Assembly: GCA_031422295.1 (NCBI GenBank) | Contig: JANOQM010000059.1 | Location: forward strand, 1 to 14,144 | Origin: JANOMH01 sp031422295 | GTDB taxonomy: Bacteria; Pseudomonadota; Alphaproteobacteria; Rhodobacterales; Rhodobacteraceae | Direction: 5' to 3' | Length of the DNA stretch: 14,144 bases | Shown: positions 7,987 through 13,656 of the stretch, piece by piece | Layout: each line of letters starts with the position of its first letter | Numbering within the stretch: the first letter of the stretch is position 1 | Notes under the pieces: generated by a model | The model's input: only the letters and a program-made list of their open reading frames with translations | Databases searched by the model: none | What the model was told of the DNA's origin: nothing | Made by a program: the position numbers and the translations under genes

Positions 7987-8286
7987 TCAATGTTCCCCCG
8001 GAATGGCTGCGGCGCCATCCTGCGGCCAGATGCTCATGCCGTCTTCGACGTGAACCAGACAGGCCTGTCGGCTGCCCTGACCGTCGATTTCGACCAGACA
8101 GTCAAAGCAATGCCCGATCATGCAGTATGGCATTCGCGGCGTACCGCTGACCGGTGTACGGCGAAAGGCCGTTACACCAGCGCGCAGCAAGCAAGCCGCC
8201 ACGGTTTCGCCTTGGCGCGCCGTGATAGGGCTGCCGTTGAAGTGTATGGTGCACATGTGCCCGAAGTGCGCGACAGAGACGAACAT
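7987..8286 (-). CDS. Small (2Fe-2S) ferredoxin-like oxidase subunit (gamma/OoxC-like)
   Basis: A 99-residue Fer2_4-type protein that passes electrons inside the heterotrimeric flavo-oxidase. The cysteines follow the plant-type ferredoxin pattern exactly, C55-x4-C60-x2-C63-x12-C76 (YCMIGHCFDC, then RQAC). VSGTPRMPYCMIGHCFDCLV is highly typical of the small subunit in octopine oxidase and D-hydroxyproline dehydrogenase clusters. ATG at 8286 is preferred. An in-frame TTG at 8340 lies inside the strong hairpin at 8319-8352 and has no ribosome binding site. ATG at 8256 (MCTIHFNG) is also possible, since homologues often begin close to that strand. Confidence 0.85.
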   Translation of the reverse strand: MFVSVAHFGHMCTIHFNGSPITARQGETVAACLLRAGVTAFRRTPVSGTPRMPYCMIGHCFDCLVEIDGQGSRQACLVHVEDGMSIWPQDGAAAIPGEH

Positions 8287-8318
8287 GATCAAGCCTGCAG
8301 GATTATTGGCATCAGCAA

Positions 8319-8352
8319 TCGCCCGCCCCTTGCGGTGCAACGGGGCGGGCGA
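8319..8352 (-). promoter_or_regulatory. Strong intercistronic RNA hairpin after the binding-protein gene
   Basis: Positions 8319-8329 and 8342-8352 are perfect 11-bp complementary arms, centred on GCCCGCCCC/GGGGCGGGC. Inside them TTGC (8330-8333) and GCAA (8337-8340) add four more pairs around a 3-nt loop, with only base 8341 bulged. It begins 7 bases after the stop of the binding-protein gene and has no T tract, so it is not a classical terminator. Such structures typically protect the 3' end of binding-protein mRNA or attenuate downstream genes. Confidence 0.75.
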
Positions 8353-8358
8353 GATCGG

Positions 8359-9207
8359 TCAGGGGCGGGCCGAAATATCCACGCCAAACCACTTTTCGGT
8401 CAGTGCCGTGTTGGTGCCGTCGGCGTTGATCTCGGCAATTGCCGCATCAAACGCATCGCGCAACGCATCTTCGCCTTGCCGCAAAGCCACATTCGTCGTG
8501 CCAAGTCCCAGGACGCCACCCGAGAAAGTCGGGCCGGTCAACATCAATGTACCCGGCGCATTGGCATCGATCACCGCCTTGAACGCAGTCACGTTGGCGA
8601 TGGCCACATCAAGCCGACCGGCCGTCAGTTCCAGCCCCAGTTGTTCAAAGGACGGATATTCCCGCACATCAAGTCCGGCAAAGTATTCAGTGGCAAAGCT
8701 GGCAGCGGTGGAGCCCGTCTGCACACCAATGACCTTGCCGCCAAGTTGCTCTTTCAGGGCGGCCAACGCGGCCTCTGCATCCGCAGGCGCGTCGGCCAGG
8801 CTGAACGAAATACCCGCCTGGGGAAGGTCTTTCAGCGCATTTTCGCCCGTGGTCAAAAAACCGTTCGGCGCGCGTGCGTAAGGCGCGGAAAACGCGATGA
8901 CGGCTTTGCGTTCATCCGTCACGCCCATCGAGGCAATGATGGCGTCATATTTGCCCGCCGTCAGGCCCGGAATGATCCCGTTCCATTCCTGCGAAACAAC
9001 TTCGCATTCAACCTTCATCCGCGCGCAAAGAACGTCGATCAACTCGATTTCGTAGCCGGCAAGGGTTCCGTCGGCGTTGGTGAAGTTCCACGGCGGATAG
9101 GCGCCCTCGGTCGCGATGGTGATGCGGGCGGGTACGCCCTCGGCGAAGGCCACACCTGCCAGGAATGGCAGGGCCGCGAGGGCAAGCAATGTCTGAAGTC
9201 TTTTCAT
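8359..9207 (-). CDS. Polar amino acid/opine-type ABC transporter periplasmic binding protein
   Basis: The first gene of the operon encodes a 282-residue SBP_bac_3 protein. The signal peptide covers residues 1-22 (KR near the start, LLALAALPFLAG core, AFA before EG). The mature chain starts with RITIATEGAYPPWNF, followed by GYEIELIDVLCARM, EWNGIIPGLTAGKYDAIIASM and TDERKAVIAFSAPYA. This is the sequence logic of LAO/histidine/octopine-binding proteins, in which an aromatic residue, Asp and Arg of the first lobe bind the alpha-amino acid moiety. AAGGAGA lies 7-8 nt before the ATG at 9207. Its place at the head of an operon with oxidase subunits suggests that it delivers the oxidase substrate. 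The class is certain but the ligand is not. Confidence 0.92.
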   Translation of the reverse strand: MKRLQTLLALAALPFLAGVAFAEGVPARITIATEGAYPPWNFTNADGTLAGYEIELIDVLCARMKVECEVVSQEWNGIIPGLTAGKYDAIIASMGVTDERKAVIAFSAPYARAPNGFLTTGENALKDLPQAGISFSLADAPADAEAALAALKEQLGGKVIGVQTGSTAASFATEYFAGLDVREYPSFEQLGLELTAGRLDVAIANVTAFKAVIDANAPGTLMLTGPTFSGGVLGLGTTNVALRQGEDALRDAFDAAIAEINADGTNTALTEKWFGVDISARP

Positions 9208-9308
9208 CCCTGAAGTCTCCTTTTTTGTTAACCTATTGGGCCAGGCCTGTGCAGGCGCCGACGTTCAACGCTAGCACCGGCTGTAGACCACGATGACACA
9301 GTATGTTT

Positions 9309-9337
9309 TTGACCTAAGGCTAAGTTTGACTTATGGT
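9309..9337 (+). promoter_or_regulatory. Candidate promoter of the LysR gene, giving a leaderless transcript
   Basis: TTGACC (9309-9314) and TATGGT (9332-9337) are separated by exactly 17 bp. The expected first transcribed base, 7 nt after the -10, is the A of the ATG at 9344, so the mRNA would be leaderless. No good Shine-Dalgarno sequence precedes that ATG, which agrees. Confidence 0.4.
9321..9333. promoter_or_regulatory. LysR-type T-N11-A operator box TAAGTTTGACTTA
   Basis: A perfect palindrome (TAAGT, TTG, ACTTA) fits the LysR consensus T-N11-A. It lies between the -35 and -10 of the candidate LysR promoter, the usual arrangement for autorepression, and upstream of the divergent operon it would activate. 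A related direct repeat, TTTGAC, occurs at 9308-9313 and 9325-9330. No clear -10/-35 pair for the minus-strand operon could be found between 9208 and 9320. Confidence 0.55.
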
Positions 9338-9343
9338 GATGTC

Positions 9344-10219
9344 ATGTCATCCCTGCTTCCATCATTGAACTGGCTGCGCGTGTTCGAGGCAGCTGCGCGC
9401 CATACCTCGTTTGCGCGCGCGGGCCGTGAGTTGAACATGTCTGCCGCCGCAGTCAGCCAGCAAATATCTGCCTTGGAAACCAGCCTTGGCCGCGCGTTGT
9501 TTGACCGTGCCGCTAATGGCGTCAACCTGACGACGGAAGGCGGGGATTTTCTGCCCACGGTGCAAGTCGCCCTTGCCTCCGTGGAGGCTAAGGCCTCGGC
9601 GCTGTTTTCCCGACCAAAGGTTGAGCCAGTGACGCTGTTCGCCAGTCAGTTGATGGCCATGAGTTGGCTTCCACAGGTGCTGGCCGATTTTGAACGCGAC
9701 AACCCGTCGCTGCGGGTTGATCTGATCATGGAAGGCAGCCAGCGCCGTGTAACGCCTGACGTGTTTATCCGCTTTGGCGAAGAGCCGCTGCTGGCGCGGC
9801 ATCCCGGTTGGCTGATGGGCCTTTCGCATGTTGTGCTTTGCCGCGCGCAAGACCTGCCCCGTCTGCGCACGCTGGATGATGTTCTGGCCCATCGGCTTTT
9901 CGACGTCGCGTCCCATGCCATCGGATGGTCCGCCATGCTGCATCGCAACCTTGGGCCGATGCACCGCCACCGCCCCCGAATCGAAGCTGTGGATACCACG
10001 CCGCTTGCACTGATGATGGTCAGCCAGGGATTGGGTCTGGCCATCGGGCATCTGCCTGTCTGTGCACCAATGGCGGCCGCACTAAACCTTGCCGTCTGCC
10101 CGCTATTGCCGACAACGCCCGGAGCGGGAAATTACTATCTAGAGCACGCATCCGACCGCCCCATGCGCCCAGCAACCCAACTTCTAGCGATGGCTTTACA
10201 GGCAAAGGCGATACAGTAG
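9344..10219 (+). CDS. LysR-type transcriptional regulator (GcvA-like)
   Basis: A 291-residue regulator whose gene is divergent from the import/oxidation operon, so it is the likely pathway-specific activator, as OccR is for octopine genes. The helix-turn-helix occupies about residues 18-46 (HTSFARAGRELNMSAAAVSQ, then ISALETSLG), in the VFEAAARHTSF form typical of the GcvA group. The effector-binding half starts near residue 90 and includes the late motif MMVSQGLGLAIGH. Start MSSLLPSLNW at 9344 matches the family. The ATG at 9293 would read through the T-N11-A box and lacks a ribosome binding site. The last codons run into sequence that may derive from a decayed permease gene (see 10237-10308), so the C-terminus may not be ancestral. 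Confidence 0.9.
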   Translation: MSSLLPSLNWLRVFEAAARHTSFARAGRELNMSAAAVSQQISALETSLGRALFDRAANGVNLTTEGGDFLPTVQVALASVEAKASALFSRPKVEPVTLFASQLMAMSWLPQVLADFERDNPSLRVDLIMEGSQRRVTPDVFIRFGEEPLLARHPGWLMGLSHVVLCRAQDLPRLRTLDDVLAHRLFDVASHAIGWSAMLHRNLGPMHRHRPRIEAVDTTPLALMMVSQGLGLAIGHLPVCAPMAAALNLAVCPLLPTTPGAGNYYLEHASDRPMRPATQLLAMALQAKAIQ

Positions 10220-10236
10220 CACCTGACGGACGCGAG

Positions 10237-10308
10237 GGCATATCGGTGCTCGTTTCTGAAATCTTGCGCTAAAGAACGAGCGGAAAAATATTGACTGGCG
10301 TGTCCACC
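10237..10308 (-). pseudogene. Decayed C-terminal fragment of an ABC permease
   Basis: The 72 bases align without gaps to 11781-11852, inside the intact permease gene, with 59 identities (82%). In the permease frame on the minus strand the fragment reads VNIFPLVL, a TAG stop in place of a Tyr codon, then RKISETSTDMP, against VNILPLVLYSKISETGTDMP in the intact gene. Beyond 10237, toward the LysR stop, similarity seems to continue weakly after a one-base deletion. Beyond 10308 it ends abruptly. The stop codon, amino acid changes and truncation mark it as a relic of a related operon, not a functional gene. Confidence 0.75.
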
Positions 10309-10422
10309 CGATCGGGACGAGGGTCGGCGACGGTTCTTGAAAGCGTCGATTTTTTGAGTTTCGATGCTTATACTATCGCTGACTCCGGCGCTGAAAGACA
10401 TTATTTGATTTGCCTAAACTGG

Positions 10423-10647
10423 ATGCCCTGCCTGATGTACCCTCGACAGCGTCCAATCATCATCCTTTATGCGCAACCTACTCGGGTTCATGAGAATGCT
10501 AGGCTGAGTGCTGATGACATGGATAAAGTTGCCCGAGCGACCTATGCTTTTGCAAAGGCTCAGCCCGATGTTGCTAGTATCCTCTGCTGTACTTGGGCTG
10601 GAGGTATCGACAATTTTATGGAAAGCTTCATGCGTGAGCTGGCTTAA
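10423..10647 (+). pseudogene. Truncated unknown ORF (3' end of a lost gene?)
   Basis: From ATG 10423 a 74-residue frame runs to TAA at 10645. It has protein-like composition: RPIIILYAQP, then ADDMDKVARATYAFAKAQPD, then ILCCTWAGGIDNF. The strand-helix-strand pattern ending in a Trp strand recalls the last repeat of a TIM-barrel enzyme such as a glycoside hydrolase, but this is a guess. The frame stays open back to 10291, where it enters the decayed permease fragment, so any 5' part cannot be original. No ribosome binding site is evident. It could also be a chance frame. From 10309 to 10422 nothing else is recognisable. Confidence 0.3.
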
Positions 10648-10850
10648 CGGGTCCGAGCAATACATGAAGAGACCTGCAGAATAATTTTGGCTGACGGCAG
10701 CAACTGGCATCTGATCGGATCATGATTGGGCCACCATGGCAGGTTGATATCATGCTGCTGTGCTGAATTGCAGGCCCGCCGACATCTGCTCGTTAGGTTA
10801 GACGTTGTTCGTGTCTGAAATATTCTATGTTGTCGAATGCCGTTGGATTC
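10648..10850. other. Gene-free stretch
   Basis: About 200 bp lie between the unknown ORF and the 3' end of the racemase gene. I see no convincing ORF, terminator with T tract, tRNA or intact insertion-sequence end. Downstream of the racemase stop there is only a short AGAC/GTCT inverted repeat. Composition is mixed, as expected of rearranged intergenic debris. Confidence 0.5.
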
Positions 10851-11594
10851 TTACCCAATTTGTTCTGCTAAAGCAAAATCAACGGCCGCTTCGCAATGCA
10901 ACTGGGTTGTGTTGAACATCGGCAGTTCAGGAAGATCCTCTGGCCGCAAGAGTAGAAATATCTCCGTGCAGCCAAGGATTAATCCCTCCACTGCTTCTTC
11001 GGTGACAAGCCGGTTTGCGACCTTCAAATAGTAGTCTCTGGAATTCTTTTGCACATCGAATTTCACAAGTTCGTCAAAAATGATGCGATCAATCTCGGTT
11101 CGCTCTATTGAATTTGGAACAACAATGTCGAGTCCAAAGTGATCTTGAAAGCGATTCTTTAAGTAGTCCATCTCCATCACAGGCTTGGTGCCAAATAACG
11201 CAATACGCTTAAGTCCTCGATTCTGGATTGCGGCACCAGTCGGGTCCGCGATGTGGATGAACGCTATACCATACTTCTGCGAAATAGGTTCCAAGTACCG
11301 ATGCAACGTGTTGGAAACACAAATTAACACATCGGCACCTCCAGCGACGAGCCTACGAACGTTGTCATCCATATAGGCCGAAAGTCCTGCCCAATCTTCG
11401 CCGCGAACTAACGCCTCGATATTTCCGAAATTCATTCCGATGATCAGTGTTTCCGCGATATCCCATCCGCCTAACCGACCGTTTACAGAAGCATTCAGAA
11501 ATTTGTAGTACTCTCCTGTCGCAACATTCGAACAGCCCCCCAAAACCCCGATGGTGCATTGTGTAAAAGGGCGGGCCATTTTATTCACGGGCAT
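10851..11594 (-). CDS. Aspartate/glutamate racemase-family protein
   Basis: A 247-residue cytoplasmic protein of the Asp/Glu racemase fold, probably interconverting L and D forms of an amino acid without a cofactor. It starts with IGVLGGCSNVATGEYY. The first catalytic loop reads ICVSNTLHRY (residues 91-100) and the second LILGCTEIFLLL with Cys209. In two-Cys members the residue just before Asn-Thr is Cys. Here it is Ser94, comparable to the Thr at this place in E. coli L-aspartate/glutamate racemase (YgeA), and Cys92 lies two residues earlier. AAAAGAG precedes the ATG at 11594. The alternative ATG at 11579 lacks a ribosome binding site. The gene is more A+T-rich than its neighbours, with seven TTA leucine codons where the adjacent permease gene appears to have none, which suggests transfer. 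It lies 92 bp after the permease stop, and cotranscription is possible. Confidence 0.82.
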   Translation of the reverse strand: MPVNKMARPFTQCTIGVLGGCSNVATGEYYKFLNASVNGRLGGWDIAETLIIGMNFGNIEALVRGEDWAGLSAYMDDNVRRLVAGGADVLICVSNTLHRYLEPISQKYGIAFIHIADPTGAAIQNRGLKRIALFGTKPVMEMDYLKNRFQDHFGLDIVVPNSIERTEIDRIIFDELVKFDVQKNSRDYYLKVANRLVTEEAVEGLILGCTEIFLLLRPEDLPELPMFNTTQLHCEAAVDFALAEQIG

Positions 11595-11686
11595 GTCTCT
11601 TTTCGTTTCATTGTTGTATTGTTGAGTTGCACGAGGTTTGCCGCAAGCTGATTGGCATCGGTTGCGCGGCCAGCATAGCGAACATG

Positions 11687-12514
11687 TTACCCGCGTTTCG
11701 CCTTGCTGAAAACCACCTCACCGACAGCAATAACGCACCCACAGATCGCCATAAGAACGATAGAAATGACGGCGGCGGATGGCATGTCGGTGCCCGTTTC
11801 GGATATCTTGCTATAAAGAACCAGCGGCAGGATATTGACCTGCGTGCCCACCAGCGCCAGCGCTGTGCCATACGCCCCGACTGCAACCGCCGATGTCAGG
11901 CAGAACGCCGCGACAAGCGACGGCATGATTTGCGGCACCATCACGTCAGCAAACACTCGAAGCGAGCCGGCACCAAGCGACCGGGCAGCCCGCAGTTGGA
12001 CAGCATCGAAATTGCGGATGGCTGGCAAAACGATCAGAATAACCCGAGGGACAAGATAATATGAGTACGCGAGGCCAAGCCCGAGCGGCGAAAAGATGAA
12101 ACTGCCGACAGTTGCAGGATCAAAACCGATCTCGGCCAACAGCAAGGTTACAAAGCCTGCGCGTCCCAGCAACAGGATGAAACCGTAGGCCACGATCAAT
12201 CCTGAAAATGTCAGGGGCAAAGAAATGGCAATCAGCAATGACGTCCGCATTTTCGGCGAAAACCTCGCCAGGGCGATGGCAACTGGCACGCCAACCAGCA
12301 AGGAAAACGTGGGGGCAACTATGCCCAGCACGATGCTCCCGCGCAGCGCGTTCCAGAAAACTGGGTCGGCCCACACCCGCGAAACTGCTGATCCGCCGTC
12401 ACTCGCCGCCTCAATCAGCACCACGGACAGGGGCAACAGAAAGAACAAAAGGAACACGATTATGCTAGGCACAACAAAGGCTGTTGTAATTGTGGCAGAC
12501 GATCGGACAGCCAT
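11687..12514 (-). CDS. ABC transporter permease (PotB/FbpB/PhnU-type)
   Basis: A 275-residue inner-membrane permease with about six hydrophobic segments, beginning with TTAFVVPSIIVFLLFFLLPL. The cytoplasmic loop RAARSLGAGSLRVFADVMVPQIMPSL is the EAA motif that docks on the ATPase. Length and pattern fit the first permease of the polyamine, 2-aminoethylphosphonate, thiamine or Fe3+ importers. AGGAA lies about 7 nt before the ATG at 12514. It is separated from the binding-protein gene by a 65-bp gap holding a strong hairpin. The usual second permease is not found next to it. Confidence 0.88.
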   Translation of the reverse strand: MAVRSSATITTAFVVPSIIVFLLFFLLPLSVVLIEAASDGGSAVSRVWADPVFWNALRGSIVLGIVAPTFSLLVGVPVAIALARFSPKMRTSLLIAISLPLTFSGLIVAYGFILLLGRAGFVTLLLAEIGFDPATVGSFIFSPLGLGLAYSYYLVPRVILIVLPAIRNFDAVQLRAARSLGAGSLRVFADVMVPQIMPSLVAAFCLTSAVAVGAYGTALALVGTQVNILPLVLYSKISETGTDMPSAAVISIVLMAICGCVIAVGEVVFSKAKRG

Positions 12515-12538
12515 TGGAGGTTCCTATTCTTGCGAATG

Positions 12539-12564
12539 CTTGCGAGGCACCTGTGCCTCGCAAG
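12539..12564 (-). promoter_or_regulatory. Strong intercistronic hairpin between binding-protein and permease genes
   Basis: Perfect 12-bp arms (12539-12550 and 12553-12564, core TTGCGAGGCAC/GTGCCTCGCAA) are separated by two bases, so the tip will open to a slightly larger loop. In the operon's direction it starts 15 bases after the binding-protein stop and is not followed by a T tract. It probably protects the upstream mRNA or attenuates. Read on the plus strand it is followed by a run of seven T (12569-12575) and could stop antisense transcription. Confidence 0.75.
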
Positions 12565-12579
12565 ACTATTTTTTTGGGG

Positions 12580-13656
12580 CTACTGCCCGAGCACGGCCTT
12601 TTCCCAGCCGGCGTCGATTTCCGCCTTCTTCGCTTTGGCGATGACGATATCAATCGGCAAGATCTGGGGCGCGGCGGGCAGCTTGTCTGCAACGCTTTCG
12701 GGAAGCGCGATGCCAGGAACCGCCGGGCGCACGAAACCTTCGGCGAAAATGCTCTGACCCATTTCTGTCATGACGAAATTCAGCCAAAGCTTGCCTGCAT
12801 CCGGGTTCGGCCCATCCTTGACCAGCGAGATCGCGTAGGGTGCGGCAGCAGAGGCCTCGGCCGGGATCACGACGGCAATATCGTCAGCCATGCCGTCCGT
12901 GAATTTGGCTTTCAAGCCGTCATTTTCATATCCGATCCAGATCGGGATTTCCCCTTTCAGGAACTGGGCATAAGGCGTAGTGCCCACCGTGCGCAGCACA
13001 TTGCCTGCCGCCGTCAGTTCGCCCAGATAGTCAAGCCCGGGCTGGACGTTGTTCATGTCACCGCCATTGCCGAAGGCTGCGGCAAATGTCACCACCTGCC
13101 CCTGCCCCGTCGAACGCGGATCCTGATACACAATAGCGTTCCTGTATTCGGGCTTCAGCAGATCAGCCCAGCTTTGCGGGACGTTTTCAACCAGCTTCGT
13201 GTTGACGAGGAAAGCAACGTTCAGCGTGTGGATGGTGAACCATTGCCCGCTTTCATGACGCACCGCCTCGGGCAGCTTGTCAAAGTTGACGGGCTGGAAA
13301 TCCGCAACCAAGCCCTGGCTGGCCGCATCAACTGCGGATCCGGCAAAATAATAGGCGGTGTCCGCTTGGGGACGGTTTCTCGCCTTGTCGAGCGCGACAA
13401 CAGTCGCTGCTGAGCCGAGGTCGTTGTAGACCAGCTCAACCCCGGGGTAGCGCTCTTTGAAGGCCTTGAACTGTGCGGCCCAGTTTGCCCAGGTAGGACC
13501 GGTATCAAAGGACACAACCATGCCCTCTTCAAGGGCCGCGTCATACAGGGCCTGTTCGCCTTCATAAAGCTCTGGGCCATCGAAAGCGAGTACGGGGGCG
13601 CCAAGCAGCGAGGCCGCAAGAAGAGCGGCTCCGAAACTGAAATGCATTTTCATCAC
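12580..13656 (-). CDS. ABC transporter periplasmic binding protein (Fe3+/thiamine/polyamine/aminoethylphosphonate class)
   Basis: A 358-residue class-II binding protein. The signal peptide covers about residues 1-24 (MMKMHFSFGAALLAASLLG core, PVLA before FDG). The mature part shows GMVVSFDTGPTWANWAAQFKAF, YPGVELVYNDLG, the middle PQSWADLLKPEYRNAIVYQDP and the late stretch PYAISLVKDGPNPDAGKLWLNFVM, all typical of SBP_bac_6-like proteins. Start at 13656 was chosen because its ATG overlaps the ATPase stop by 4 bp (ATGA) and AAAGGAAAA lies upstream. Another ATG follows immediately at 13653. The ligand cannot be decided: polyamines, phosphonates, iron and thiamine all use this family. Confidence 0.88.
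   Translation of the reverse strand: MMKMHFSFGAALLAASLLGAPVLAFDGPELYEGEQALYDAALEEGMVVSFDTGPTWANWAAQFKAFKERYPGVELVYNDLGSAATVVALDKARNRPQADTAYYFAGSAVDAASQGLVADFQPVNFDKLPEAVRHESGQWFTIHTLNVAFLVNTKLVENVPQSWADLLKPEYRNAIVYQDPRSTGQGQVVTFAAAFGNGGDMNNVQPGLDYLGELTAAGNVLRTVGTTPYAQFLKGEIPIWIGYENDGLKAKFTDGMADDIAVVIPAEASAAAPYAISLVKDGPNPDAGKLWLNFVMTEMGQSIFAEGFVRPAVPGIALPESVADKLPAAPQILPIDIVIAKAKKAEIDAGWEKAVLGQ

Noticed and set aside
8319..8352. Rho-independent terminator ending the operon after its first gene
   Set aside because: The stem is strong, but no T tract follows in the direction of transcription, and the downstream genes are clearly part of the same functional unit.
7852..9213. Long plus-strand frame of 453 codons opposite the binding-protein and [2Fe-2S] genes
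   Set aside because: It is an antisense shadow of two well-supported genes in GC-rich DNA. It has basic, low-complexity composition, no recognisable domain, and crosses the strong intercistronic hairpin.
9245..9256. GCCTG-TG-CAGGC palindrome in the leader of the operon as a second LysR site
   Set aside because: It is short and GC-only, lacks the T-N11-A pattern, and is expected by chance in DNA of this composition.
10720..10800. Possible insertion-sequence end
   Set aside because: The stretch suggested mobile-element debris, but I found no matching inverted terminal repeat, target duplication or transposase fragment.
12490..13413. Plus-strand frame of 307 codons opposite the second binding-protein gene
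   Set aside because: It is a shadow of the binding-protein gene, whose signal peptide and family motifs are clear. There is no ribosome binding site or domain.
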